Source: Phocaeicola plebeius DSM 17135 (GTDB taxonomy: Bacteria > Bacteroidota > Bacteroidia > Bacteroidales > Bacteroidaceae). From it: 64,000 nucleotides of DNA. Of this stretch, positions 8,639-16,715 are shown in pieces. The stretch is from NCBI RefSeq assembly GCF_000187895.1, contig NZ_DS990133.1, positions 124,001 through 188,000 of the forward strand, in the 5' to 3' direction. Under the pieces are notes generated by a model. It saw nothing but the letters and a program-made list of their open reading frames with translations, had not been told where the DNA came from and did not search any database. The translations under genes were made by a program, and so were the position numbers. Each line of letters begins with the position of its first letter. Within the stretch, counting starts at the first letter, position 1.

Positions 8639-10438
8639 ATGAGATTCTTTCAGATAGTTTGTCTTTCACTGGCCTTGACTTTTGGAAACGCCGGAATAAC
8701 TACTTTCGCACAGAACGGAAACAATTACTTTTTACATACGGTAAGTAAAGGACAGAGCCTTTACTCCATTGCAAGCATGTATCATGTATCTATTGATGAC
8801 ATTGTTCGCCTGAATCCGGGAAGCGACAAACAAATCCGAGCAGGAGAAGCATTGAAAATCCCCCAGACAAACTCCTCTTCTTCCAATAAAAGTGGAAGAT
8901 TCCACACTATACAAGCCGGCGAAACACTTTACCAGCTGACGGTGAAATACAACGTCAGCGCACAAGCTATATGTGATGCCAACCCAGGTCTGAGTGCCAG
9001 CAACTTCCGCGTAGGACAAGTAGTATCTATCCCGACAGAAGATGTGACGGAACCAGCTACCCCACTTGCCCCGACACAACCCTCTACACCTTCCACTTCT
9101 TCAAAAGAATGGAAAGAAATGCATAAAGTGGAGCGAAAAGAGACTATCTTCAGTATCTGTCAGGAATATGGTATTACGCAAGAAGATTTACTGGCTCTGA
9201 ATCCGGAATTGAAAAACGGAAAACTGAAAAAGGGCATGTTCATCTTTATTCCTTACCCTAAAAGCAGCCAGCCTGCAGCAACGACTACTCCCACAATGGT
9301 TCAAACACCTTCTAATGAAGAGTTGTTCAAGCAAAGCAAGGTCGCTTCTAAGTCTTTGCATACCATTCAGGCAGCTGTGATGCTTCCGTTTACGGCTTCC
9401 GGAAGTATCAAACCTGAAGAGCAGACCCGCATGGTGGAATATTACGAAGGATTCCTGATTGCTGTAGACAGCCTGAAACGCCAAGGAGTGTCAGTTAATT
9501 TATATACTTACGACACAAAAGGCAGTGCCAATGTGATCTCTAATATTCTCAGTAAGCCAGAGATGAAGAATATGGACATTATCTTCGGACCTGTTCACAC
9601 TTCAAACATCGAACCGCTGGCGAATTTTGCAGAGCGTAACAAGATACGACTGGTCGTTCCTTTTGCTCCGAAAGTAGACCAGGTGTTCAATAATCCGATG
9701 GTATATCAGATTAATACACCCCAATCTTATTTCTACTCAGAAGCGTATGACCATTTTCTCCGTAAATTCAGTAAAGCCCGCATCGTATTTGTCGATCCGG
9801 CTAATGGAGACAAGGAAAAAAATGAATTTATCAACGGCCTGAAAAGCGAGTTGAAAGACAACCGTGTAGACTTCAAGCAGATTCAGCTAAGCAGCGAAAT
9901 CGCTCCAGAAAGAATCATTGCAGCCATGGATACACTGAGGGAAAATATTTTTATTCCAACTTCCGGACGCAGTTCGGCGCTGACCCGGATACTTCCTCAG
10001 CTGACCAATGTACTACGTTCACATCCGCACTTCAACATGCACCTGTTCGGTTACCCGGAATGGCAGACGTATACACAAGAACATCTGGCCAGTTTCTATG
10101 AACTGGATACGTATTTCTATTCATCGTTCTATACCAACAATTTGTTTCCAGAAGCTGTCCGCTTCACCCAAAGTTACCGCCGCTGGTATAGCAAAGACAT
10201 GGCGAACACTTTCCCCAAATACGGCATGCTGGGATTTGATACGGGATACTTCTTCCTGAAGGGTTTGTCACAGCAAGGCAACAAATTTGAAGAAAACCTG
10301 GACAAAGTATCTGTTACTCCCATTCAAACCGGATTCAAATTTGAGAGAGTCAACAACTGGGGTGGCTTTATCAACCGGAAAGTATTTTTTGTTCATTTGA
10401 CCAAGAATTACGAATTGATCAAACTTGATTTTGAATAA
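8639..10438 (+). CDS. LysM-repeat protein with periplasmic-binding (PBP1-type) domain
   Basis: 599 residues. A Sec signal peptide (MRFFQIVCLSLALTFGNAG, cleavage near TTFAQ) is followed by three LysM peptidoglycan-binding repeats: HTVSKGQSLYSIASMY, HTIQAGETLYQLTVKY and HKVERKETIFSICQEY. A proline/threonine linker separates repeats two and three. The C-terminal ~370 residues look like the type I periplasmic-binding fold of the LivJ/amino-acid receptor group (AAVMLPF start, IIFGPVHTSNIEPLANFAE). The likely product is a peptidoglycan-anchored periplasmic receptor or scaffold; the ligand is unknown. The start at 8639 is set by the signal peptide and promoter, not by the open frame that continues 1.3 kb upstream against uvrA. 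A PorT-like barrel follows after one base. Confidence 0.88.
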   Translation: MRFFQIVCLSLALTFGNAGITTFAQNGNNYFLHTVSKGQSLYSIASMYHVSIDDIVRLNPGSDKQIRAGEALKIPQTNSSSSNKSGRFHTIQAGETLYQLTVKYNVSAQAICDANPGLSASNFRVGQVVSIPTEDVTEPATPLAPTQPSTPSTSSKEWKEMHKVERKETIFSICQEYGITQEDLLALNPELKNGKLKKGMFIFIPYPKSSQPAATTTPTMVQTPSNEELFKQSKVASKSLHTIQAAVMLPFTASGSIKPEEQTRMVEYYEGFLIAVDSLKRQGVSVNLYTYDTKGSANVISNILSKPEMKNMDIIFGPVHTSNIEPLANFAERNKIRLVVPFAPKVDQVFNNPMVYQINTPQSYFYSEAYDHFLRKFSKARIVFVDPANGDKEKNEFINGLKSELKDNRVDFKQIQLSSEIAPERIIAAMDTLRENIFIPTSGRSSALTRILPQLTNVLRSHPHFNMHLFGYPEWQTYTQEHLASFYELDTYFYSSFYTNNLFPEAVRFTQSYRRWYSKDMANTFPKYGMLGFDTGYFFLKGLSQQGNKFEENLDKVSVTPIQTGFKFERVNNWGGFINRKVFFVHLTKNYELIKLDFE

Positions 10439-10439
10439 A

Positions 10440-11147
10440 ATGAAAAGATACCGACAACTGATTTTTATATGCTGCCTGCTTTGCATGCTACCCTTATCGT
10501 TGTTTGCCCAATTGCAGGACGAACGGCATAATCTGTCCGTGGGAATCAATGGAGGAGTAAACTTAAACTCTGTCAGTTTTACTCCGAGCATTAAGCAGAC
10601 GAACTTCATTGCACCGGAATTTGGTCTTACAGTCCGTTATATCTCTGAGAAATACTTCAAAATGATTTGTGGTATACAGGGAGAAATCAACTTTTCCCAA
10701 CGAGGATGGAAGGAAGTCATTGAAGACGGAAGTAACAATACCTACCACCGTGCCATGAATTACATAGAAATCCCTTTATTAGCCCATCTTGCTTTCGGGA
10801 AAGACAAAGGAAACGGTGCCCGGTTCATCATCAACCTGGGTCCGCAGGTAGGCTTCCTGTTAGGAGAAAAAGAATTTTACAGCGACCCGTCTACCTGGGA
10901 TACCACCAACCGTCCGCAAGGAACTGATGAACAATACGGAAAGTTTGCCGACCGAAAATTTGACTACGGAATCGTAGGAGGAGGTGGCGTAGAAATACGT
11001 ACAGGTATCGGTCATTTCCTGCTGGAAGCCCGTTACTATTTCGGTCTGAGCGACTTCTACAACAACAGTAAAAAAGATTATTTCTCACGTTCTGCCCACT
11101 CCTATATTGGCGGACGTCTGACTTATTTATTTGATTTGAAAAAATAA
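10440..11147 (+). CDS. PorT-like outer-membrane beta-barrel protein
   Basis: 235 residues with a signal peptide ([21 protein letters not shown], cleavage after LFA) and then alternating amphipathic strands ending in an aromatic-rich C-terminal strand ([12 protein letters not shown]). This matches the small Bacteroidetes outer-membrane barrel family (OMP_b-brl_2, PorT/porin family). It starts one base after the LysM-PBP1 stop codon, so the two are probably made together and may form an envelope-spanning pair. ATG 10440 was chosen because the signal peptide begins there. Assignment to the type IX secretion PorT itself is not supported. Confidence 0.8.
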   Translation: MKRYRQLIFICCLLCMLPLSLFAQLQDERHNLSVGINGGVNLNSVSFTPSIKQTNFIAPEFGLTVRYISEKYFKMICGIQGEINFSQRGWKEVIEDGSNNTYHRAMNYIEIPLLAHLAFGKDKGNGARFIINLGPQVGFLLGEKEFYSDPSTWDTTNRPQGTDEQYGKFADRKFDYGIVGGGGVEIRTGIGHFLLEARYYFGLSDFYNNSKKDYFSRSAHSYIGGRLTYLFDLKK

Positions 11148-11152
11148 TTTGT

Positions 11153-11911
11153 ATGATTAAACTTATATCCTGGAACGTAAACGGGCTGCGTGCCTGCTGC
11201 GACAAAGGTTTCCGAGACATATTTACCCAACTTGATGCTGATTTTTTCTGCCTGCAAGAAACCAAAATGCAGGAAGGACAGCTTGACCTCTCTTTTGAAG
11301 GCTATACTTCCTACTGGAATTATGCCGAGAAGAAAGGATATTCCGGTACTGCCATCTTTACCAAGCACCAGCCCCTGCAAGTAACTTACGGTCTGGGAAT
11401 TGATGAGCACGACCATGAAGGACGTGTCATTACATTGGAGATGGAAAAATTCTTTCTGGTAACGGTCTACACACCGAATTCGCAGGATGGTCTGAAACGT
11501 CTGGACTACCGCATGACATGGGATGATGACTTCCGCGCTTACTTGCAAAAGTTAGACCAGAGCAAACCCGTATTGGTATGCGGTGACCTGAATGTAGCCC
11601 ACAAGGAAATTGACCTGAAGAATCCGAAAACCAACCGGATGAATGCGGGCTTTACCGACCAGGAACGCGAAAAATTTCAATTGCTGTTAGATGCCGGATT
11701 CATCGATACCTTCCGCTACTTCTATCCCGAGCAAACCAATATCTATTCCTGGTGGTCTTACCGTTTCAAGGCACGCGAGAAGAATGCAGGGTGGCGTATT
11801 GACTACTTTTTGGCCTCAGCCAGTCTTGCCGACAAGCTGAAAGAAGCGAAGATTCACACAGAAATATTCGGCTCGGACCATTGCCCCGTGGAAGTGACCG
11901 TTGAAATTTGA
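11153..11911 (+). CDS. xth: Exodeoxyribonuclease III / AP endonuclease
   Basis: 252 residues, full-length ExoIII/APE1 fold. It cleaves DNA at abasic sites and removes 3' blocking groups in base excision repair. Visible motifs: SWNVNGLRA (metal-site asparagine), LQETK (metal-binding Glu), [19 protein letters not shown] and the catalytic end motif SDHCPVEV. It follows the porin gene by 5 bp and precedes the dgkA-type kinase by 8 bp, so it is inside an envelope operon although its task is DNA repair. Confidence 0.96.
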   Translation: MIKLISWNVNGLRACCDKGFRDIFTQLDADFFCLQETKMQEGQLDLSFEGYTSYWNYAEKKGYSGTAIFTKHQPLQVTYGLGIDEHDHEGRVITLEMEKFFLVTVYTPNSQDGLKRLDYRMTWDDDFRAYLQKLDQSKPVLVCGDLNVAHKEIDLKNPKTNRMNAGFTDQEREKFQLLLDAGFIDTFRYFYPEQTNIYSWWSYRFKAREKNAGWRIDYFLASASLADKLKEAKIHTEIFGSDHCPVEVTVEI

Positions 11912-11919
11912 TTTGCCGC

Positions 11920-12297
11920 ATGAAGAACGAAGGATTTACCTTACGAAAGCGTTTACGGAGTTTTAAATTTGCTGGAAACGGTATCCGTCTGCTGATTACA
12001 CGCGAACACAATGCCTGGATTCATTGTTTTGCCGCAGTATGTGTAACCCTGGCAGGATGGCTAATTGGACTTTCTGCCACTGAATGGATAGCTATCGTGT
12101 TTGCCATTGGTTCCGTACTGGCTGCAGAAGCAGTCAATTCTTCCATTGAAGCACTGGCCGATTTAGTTTCGCCAGAATACAACGAAGCCATCAAGCGTAC
12201 AAAGGATCTGGCAGCTGGTGCCGTATTGATTCTGGCTATCAGCGCAGCCATTGTCGGATTAATAATATTCATCCCTAAAATTCTTACCTTGTCATGA
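11920..12297 (+). CDS. dgkA: DgkA-family diacylglycerol/undecaprenol kinase
   Basis: 125 residues with a basic amphipathic N-terminus (RKRLRSFKFAGNGIRLL) and three transmembrane helices. The family signature AAEAVNSSIEALADLVS holds the catalytic glutamate and asparagine. Members phosphorylate diacylglycerol (Gram-negative type) or undecaprenol (Gram-positive type) in the inner membrane; the substrate here is not decided by sequence. ATG 11920 was chosen over a TTG four codons upstream that overlaps the xth stop. The stop overlaps the ATG of the PAP2 phosphatase by four bases, so kinase and phosphatase are coupled. Confidence 0.92.
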   Translation: MKNEGFTLRKRLRSFKFAGNGIRLLITREHNAWIHCFAAVCVTLAGWLIGLSATEWIAIVFAIGSVLAAEAVNSSIEALADLVSPEYNEAIKRTKDLAAGAVLILAISAAIVGLIIFIPKILTLS

Positions 12298-12851
12298 AAC
12301 CTATCATGATTTTGTTGGCAGCACTCTGCCTCAGCGTGTCTTTACAGGCACAACAGCTTGATATCAGCCAGCCCCGAAAAGCCGTGCGTACTTCCGGCGA
12401 TGTGGGTGCCGTACTGCTTCCCGTAGCCGGACTAACAGCCATACTTATTGAAAAAGACTGGCAAGGACTGAAACAGGGCGCATTGGCTGGAATTACCACA
12501 TTAGGAGTTACATACGCATTGAAATATGCGATTAAAAAAGAACGTCCCGACCACAGCGACAATCATTCATTTCCGTCCATGCATACCTCTGTATCTTTTA
12601 CAGCTGCCTCTTTCATCCAGCGACGTTACGGATGGAAATGGGGACTGCCGGCCTATGTGGTCTCCACTTATGTAGGCTGGAGCCGTGTATACGGAAAAAA
12701 ACATGACTGGTGGGATGTAGCGGCCGGTGCGGCCATCGGAGTCGGAAGCTCCTATCTTTTTACTCGTCCGTTTGCCAAGAAACATGATTTAGCCATCAGT
12801 CCCGTAGCTGGTGACGGTTATTGCGGATTCTATACCTCTTTAAAATTCTGA
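12294..12851 (+). CDS. PAP2-family membrane phosphatase
   Basis: 185 residues with an N-terminal signal or anchor and several hydrophobic segments. All three type 2 phosphatidic-acid-phosphatase motifs are seen: KKERPD (KX6RP motif), SFPSMH (PSGH motif with methionine for glycine) and SRVYGKKHDWWDV (SRX5HX3D). Members dephosphorylate lipid phosphates such as undecaprenyl pyrophosphate or lipid A on the periplasmic side. ATGA overlap with the dgkA-type kinase suggests the two act on opposite sides of the same lipid phosphate cycle, which is inference. It is the last gene of the LysM operon. Confidence 0.88.
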   Translation: MKPIMILLAALCLSVSLQAQQLDISQPRKAVRTSGDVGAVLLPVAGLTAILIEKDWQGLKQGALAGITTLGVTYALKYAIKKERPDHSDNHSFPSMHTSVSFTAASFIQRRYGWKWGLPAYVVSTYVGWSRVYGKKHDWWDVAAGAAIGVGSSYLFTRPFAKKHDLAISPVAGDGYCGFYTSLKF

Positions 12852-12869
12852 ATAATCCCGGAAGCATGT

Positions 12870-12895
12870 ACGCAGCAAACCATTTCCTGCTGCGT
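12870..12895. terminator. Hairpin between convergent PAP2 and MaoC genes
   Basis: Stem ACGCAGCA / TGCTGCGT with a 10-nt loop, and an outer GGAAG / CTTCC pair. There is no T-run, so a terminator role is only likely from its position. Confidence 0.4.
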
Positions 12896-12924
12896 CCACT
12901 TCCGAACAGATTCTTTGCTGCGTA

Positions 12925-13389
12925 TTAGTTGAAATAATACAAGAAAGTAGCAATACCTTCCAAAGCTTTCTTCTTCTGGTCTTTAATTTCAATGGAGAAT
13001 TTGATTTCAGCCTTTGCCACTCCACGCAGATTTACCAGTGAGTGTAAATCAGCAACCAGGCGCACACTCTGACCTGACAATACCGCCTGGCCGAACTTCA
13101 TCTTGTCCATTCCATAATTCACCATCATCTTCAAATTGTTTACCTCGATAATCTGATTCCACAGATAAGGCAACAAAGACAAGGTAAGATACCCGTGTAC
13201 AATTGTACTCTTGTAAGGACTTTCCACTTTTGCACGCTCTGCATCCACATGAATCCACTGGTGATCCAATGTAGCATCTGCGAACTGGTTGATGCGTTCC
13301 TGTGGGATTTCAAGCCATTCTGATACTCCAATCTGCTGGCCTACCAATTTTTCGAATTCTTCGTACGAGTTAATAATAACTTTCTCCAT
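12925..13389 (-). CDS. MaoC-like hot-dog dehydratase
   Basis: 154 residues, single hot-dog fold of the MaoC (R-enoyl-CoA hydratase) family. The catalytic segment is seen as FADATLDHQWIHVD (Asp and His of the hydratase dyad), followed by the hydrophobic hot-dog helix VHGYLTLSLLPYL. Members hydrate trans-2-enoyl-CoA or act as nodulation-type dehydratases; the substrate is unknown. Cytoplasmic. It has its own TATCTTTG promoter at 13426 and stands alone. Confidence 0.88.
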   Translation of the reverse strand: MEKVIINSYEEFEKLVGQQIGVSEWLEIPQERINQFADATLDHQWIHVDAERAKVESPYKSTIVHGYLTLSLLPYLWNQIIEVNNLKMMVNYGMDKMKFGQAVLSGQSVRLVADLHSLVNLRGVAKAEIKFSIEIKDQKKKALEGIATFLYYFN

Positions 13390-13425
13390 AATTATCCTTA
13401 TTCTTTAAAAAGCATAAAATATAGA

Positions 13426-13433
13426 CAAAGATA
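13426..13433 (-). promoter_or_regulatory. -7 element for the MaoC gene
   Basis: TATCTTTG on the minus strand, 36 bp before the ATG. Confidence 0.55.
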
Positions 13434-13494
13434 AGTATATTTTCTTATTTCGGTTCTTTTTCTTATCAAAATAAAGTAGCCTAATCCTCATGAT

Positions 13495-13525
13495 AAATAG
13501 CCAAATCCTCAGATTTCGGCTATTT
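13495..13525 (-). terminator. Terminator of the zinc-ribbon gene
   Basis: Stem AAATAGCC / GGCTATTT extended inward by AAATC / GATTT around a CTCA loop. It lies 20 bp beyond the stop codon of the small minus-strand gene. Confidence 0.65.
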
Positions 13526-13544
13526 TACTTCTACAACAACGACA

Positions 13545-13751
13545 TTAATACTTTACTAATCGTTTAGGATTTCCATGCCAGGAACAACCCAGACAAAAGA
13601 CCTCGTTTAAATCAAATCCTTCAAGCGACTCTTCTTCTTTTTTCGGTACGACTTCTCCTTCAGAAGTCACATACACCAACCGACGCTCTCCTGCTTCATT
13701 TTTTACATACATCGCTGCAATTTTGCATTGCGGGCATAACATTTTTTTCAT
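13545..13751 (-). CDS. Small zinc-ribbon protein, unknown function
   Basis: 68 residues. Two CxxC knuckles, CPQC near residue 6 and CLGC near residue 54, flank an acidic middle section (PKKEEESLEGFD). This makes a typical four-cysteine zinc ribbon. It has its own promoter (13775) and a strong terminator, so it is a real gene although short. No family could be named. A nucleic-acid or protein-binding role is only a guess from the fold. Confidence 0.75.
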   Translation of the reverse strand: MKKMLCPQCKIAAMYVKNEAGERRLVYVTSEGEVVPKKEEESLEGFDLNEVFCLGCSWHGNPKRLVKY

Positions 13752-13774
13752 GTCCTATACTTTATTAATCTGCA

Positions 13775-13782
13775 CAAAGATA
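13775..13782 (-). promoter_or_regulatory. -7 element for the zinc-ribbon gene
   Basis: TATCTTTG on the minus strand, 23 bp before the ATG. Confidence 0.6.
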
Positions 13783-13922
13783 CATATTTCCATGAAATAC
13801 CAACTCTATGCCGTCATTATCCCTATTGATTTATGCAACCAGGTTGTTATTGTTACATAACTGATACAAGAAATTAAAAAAGGAGGTAAATTCGCTACAT
13901 AATAACAAAAAAACTTGCAACT

Positions 13923-14837
13923 ATGTCACATTCTCATTCACACGTTCACAGCCATCATGCCATTGAATCGGTCAGTACTACTCTCATCGTGTGCATCATC
14001 CTGAACCTGTTGTTCGTGATTGCCGAAGCGGTCATCGGTTTTTCCTACCATTCCTTAGGGCTGCTCTCCGATGCCGGACATAACCTGAGCGATATTTTCA
14101 GCTTACTGCTTTCACTCTTTGCCATTCGGATGGCTACACGAAAAGGCAATCGCCATTTCACCTATGGCTATAAAAAAAGCACCATACTTGTTTCACTGGC
14201 CAATGCCGTCATACTTCTCATTGCCGTAGGAGGAATTCTTATTGAAAGCATCTATAAATTATATACCCCCGGCACCGTTTCCGGTGAAGCCATCTCATGG
14301 ACTGCCGGAGCGGGTATATTAGTGAATGGAGCTACTGTCCTGCTACTAATGAGCCGACGGAAAAACGACTTAAATATCAAAGGAGCTTTTCTGCACATGG
14401 CCATGGATACACTGGTATCTGTCGGTGTAGTCATCTCGGGTATACTTATCAACCTGACCCATTATTACGCACTCGATGCGTTCATCGGAATGGGCATAGC
14501 CCTCATTATCCTGATTTCTACCTGGAAACTCTTGAAAGAGAGTCTTTATCTTACACTGGATGCCGTGCCTGAACACATCCACCTCGATAAACTGGAGCAG
14601 GAAATCAGCCAGACACCGGGAGTGGAAAGCTGGCATCACCTGCACGTATGGGCTGTCAGTACAACTGAAAATGCCGCTACCCTTCACGTGGTAATTACCA
14701 GCCTGAACGAAATAGAGTGTATCAAACATGCACTTAAACAACTGTTGTCCCAACACGGAATTACCCATTCTACCATTGAATTTGAAACCCTAGGTTCGCA
14801 ATGTGAAGATGCGGCCAAAGGATGCTATCACTCCTGA
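13923..14837 (+). CDS. Cation diffusion facilitator (CDF) metal exporter, ZitB/CzcD type
   Basis: 304 residues. A histidine-rich N-terminus (HSHSHVHSHH) is followed by six transmembrane helices. The transport-site residues are visible in SDAGHNLSD (helix 2) and HMAMDTLVS (helix 5), the H/D set typical of zinc-type CDF proteins. A cytoplasmic C-terminal regulatory domain follows (VESWHHLHVWAV, with metal-binding histidines). It exports Zn2+ or a similar ion by H+ antiport from the cytoplasm. No consensus -7 element was found; an 11-bp palindrome lies ~80 bp upstream. A bidirectional terminator follows. Confidence 0.93.
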   Translation: MSHSHSHVHSHHAIESVSTTLIVCIILNLLFVIAEAVIGFSYHSLGLLSDAGHNLSDIFSLLLSLFAIRMATRKGNRHFTYGYKKSTILVSLANAVILLIAVGGILIESIYKLYTPGTVSGEAISWTAGAGILVNGATVLLLMSRRKNDLNIKGAFLHMAMDTLVSVGVVISGILINLTHYYALDAFIGMGIALIILISTWKLLKESLYLTLDAVPEHIHLDKLEQEISQTPGVESWHHLHVWAVSTTENAATLHVVITSLNEIECIKHALKQLLSQHGITHSTIEFETLGSQCEDAAKGCYHS

Positions 14838-14849
14838 ACACCACAAAAA

Positions 14850-14892
14850 GAAAGTGCGCTGACCAGAAAAAATTTCCAACCAGCGCACTTTT
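14850..14892. terminator. Bidirectional terminator
   Basis: Stem AAAAGTGCGCTG / CAGCGCACTTTT (12 bp) between the convergent CDF and DUF2582 genes, T-rich on both strands. Confidence 0.85.
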
Positions 14893-14909
14893 CTATTTTT
14901 CTATAAGAA

Positions 14910-15113
14910 TTATTTCAACTTCACGAATAACTCTCCATCCACTTCACTTGTCTCAATTTTGTCTTCTCTCAACAACCAACCTAAACCCAGGAACAAGTCC
15001 TTGTCTGCTTTCAATTTAGCTTCTTTCTTAAGCTGTTTCTGAGTTTTGCCTTCTGTTTCATTCAGTGCCTCCCAGATTTGTCCGGCAATGACACCTGCTT
15101 TTTCTTTTAACAT
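14910..15113 (-). CDS. DUF2582 winged-helix protein
   Basis: 67 residues. The sequence KAGVIAGQIWEALNE, then QKQLKKEAKL and GLGWLLREDKI, is the compact winged-helix-turn-helix of DUF2582, common in Bacteroidetes and archaea. It is probably a small DNA-binding protein, but no target is known. The ATG at 15113 was chosen because it begins the conserved domain; an ATG nine codons upstream is possible. It has its own TAATTTTG element at 15168 and a bidirectional terminator at the end. Confidence 0.8.
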   Translation of the reverse strand: MLKEKAGVIAGQIWEALNETEGKTQKQLKKEAKLKADKDLFLGLGWLLREDKIETSEVDGELFVKLK

Positions 15114-15167
15114 AGTCTTTTTGCTTTTATAATTATACATCTAAACTTGACGTGCATTAAACTGCGG

Positions 15168-15175
15168 CAAAATTA
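15168..15175 (-). promoter_or_regulatory. -7 element for the DUF2582 gene
   Basis: TAATTTTG on the minus strand, about 55 bp before the chosen ATG. Confidence 0.45.
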
Positions 15176-15246
15176 ACAAAAAACAAGAAAAGGAGTGAAG
15201 AAAAAAGAGAAAACTTTCATTTTACAACCTAAAAAACAGCTTCTTA

Positions 15247-15714
15247 TTACAATTTCCCTTCATTTTCCAAGAAATCGCCCCAAATTCTTGCTGCCGTTTC
15301 CACCATTCGTGCACACGGACGTTTGGCATAATATTGTGCGGTCCGGGCATCGGGTGTAGCCACAATAGGTTCTTTCTTTGACAAGCCCAACAGTTCACTG
15401 CAATGAATAGTACCACATTCTTCCTTAAACTTTTTAGCCAGTTCCTGCACCAATTTATAATTGGCAGCCTTTCCTTCCCTGTCTGCCCCTTCCACTGCAC
15501 AGCGTTCCAAACCTGCCAGCAAAAACATACCGCAAGCCGCACCGCATATCTCCCGCATGCGACCGATACCTCCCCCAAACGAGGCAGCCATATGCAATGC
15601 CTGCTCAAAGGTAAAACCATACATATCGGCATAAGCCCCCACTACCGACTGAGAGCAATTATAGCCCTCCTTGAACAGCGCAACAGCTTTCTGTATACGT
15701 TCTTCTTTCGTCAT
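15247..15714 (-). CDS. C_GCAxxG_C_C family redox protein
   Basis: 155 residues. The family-defining cysteines are all present: GYNCSQSV, GGGIGRMREICGAACG, a further CxxxxC in EECGTIHCSELLG, and a late cysteine in RPCARMV. This family is thought to be a small redox-active or metal-binding protein; in other bacteria members sit beside redox or transport genes. It is cytoplasmic. It is the third gene of the rarA / 2-hydroxyacid dehydrogenase operon, 12 bp after the dehydrogenase. Function is unknown. Confidence 0.85.
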   Translation of the reverse strand: MTKEERIQKAVALFKEGYNCSQSVVGAYADMYGFTFEQALHMAASFGGGIGRMREICGAACGMFLLAGLERCAVEGADREGKAANYKLVQELAKKFKEECGTIHCSELLGLSKKEPIVATPDARTAQYYAKRPCARMVETAARIWGDFLENEGKL

Positions 15715-15726
15715 AACTTTCTTCTT

Positions 15727-16686
15727 TTAGTTATTGACTACATTTACCGGTTTGCCTTCCAGAAAAGCCTTCAGATTATTTACGGCCAACTGCATCAAGC
15801 GTACACGCGCTTCTTTCGTAGCCCATGCCTGATGTGGCGTGATAAAGCAATTACGTGCTTTCAGTAACGGATTATCTGCACGAGGCGGTTCAGAAGAAAG
15901 CACATCCAGTCCCGCAGCAGCAATTTTGCCACTGTTCAGTGCATCCGCCAAATCCTGCTCGTTTACCAAGCCTCCCCGACCGGTATTAATCAAAATAGCA
16001 GACGGCTTCATCAATTCCAGCTTACGGGCATCCACCAATTCACGGGTCGTTTCCGTCAACGGGCAATGCAAACTCACGATGTCACACTTGCGGAACAATT
16101 CATCCATTGAAGGACACTTATGTACATCAGCAGGAAGTTCCATGGCCGACTTACTGGTATAGACATATACATCCAAGCCAAAACCGACTGCGATACGTGC
16201 CGTAGCCCGTCCCGTATTTCCAAAACCGATAATACCTATCTTTTTGCCATCAAGTTCATGCAACGGCGCATCCCAGAAAGAAAAATCAGCCTGACGACTC
16301 CATTTTCCGTTACTTACTTCCTGGGCATAGTATCCCACACGCTGCACAATATTCAGAATGTGTGCAAACGCCATCTGAGCTACCGAGCTGGTGCTATAAG
16401 CCGGAATGTTCGTCACCACAATCCCCTTTCGGGCCGCAGCCGCCACATCCACTACATTATATCCTGTAGCCAGTACGCCTATATATTTCAGTGAAGGAAG
16501 TTTTTCAAGCACAGCCTCATCCAGCACTACTTTATTCGTAAACACCACTTCCGCTCCTTCTGCTCTTTTGCAGACATCTTTCGGAGCCGTACGTTCATAC
16601 ACGGTCACTTCACCCAATTCCTTCAAGGGTTCCCATGACAAGTCTCCCGGATTCAATGTATATCCGTCTAATATTACAATCTTCAT
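15727..16686 (-). CDS. D-2-hydroxyacid dehydrogenase, glycerate dehydrogenase-like
   Basis: 319 residues, the usual length of the D-isomer 2-hydroxyacid dehydrogenase family. The Rossmann motif GFGNTG is at 154-159. The catalytic set is R237 (NTGRGG), E266 (SSEPP) and H285 (TPHQAW). The enzyme reduces a 2-keto acid with NAD(P)H in the cytoplasm. Closest by feel are hydroxypyruvate/glycerate dehydrogenases, but substrate cannot be proved. It lies 29 bp after rarA and 12 bp before the C_GCAxxG gene. Confidence 0.9.
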   Translation of the reverse strand: MKIVILDGYTLNPGDLSWEPLKELGEVTVYERTAPKDVCKRAEGAEVVFTNKVVLDEAVLEKLPSLKYIGVLATGYNVVDVAAAARKGIVVTNIPAYSTSSVAQMAFAHILNIVQRVGYYAQEVSNGKWSRQADFSFWDAPLHELDGKKIGIIGFGNTGRATARIAVGFGLDVYVYTSKSAMELPADVHKCPSMDELFRKCDIVSLHCPLTETTRELVDARKLELMKPSAILINTGRGGLVNEQDLADALNSGKIAAAGLDVLSSEPPRADNPLLKARNCFITPHQAWATKEARVRLMQLAVNNLKAFLEGKPVNVVNN

Positions 16687-16715
16687 ATCTTTCTTCTTAA
16701 AACTATATATTCATA

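Noticed and set aside
13836..13846. CAACCAGGTTG palindrome upstream of the CDF exporter as a metal-regulator site
   Set aside because: Only 11 bp, 77-87 bp before the ATG with no promoter element next to it; too weak to call.
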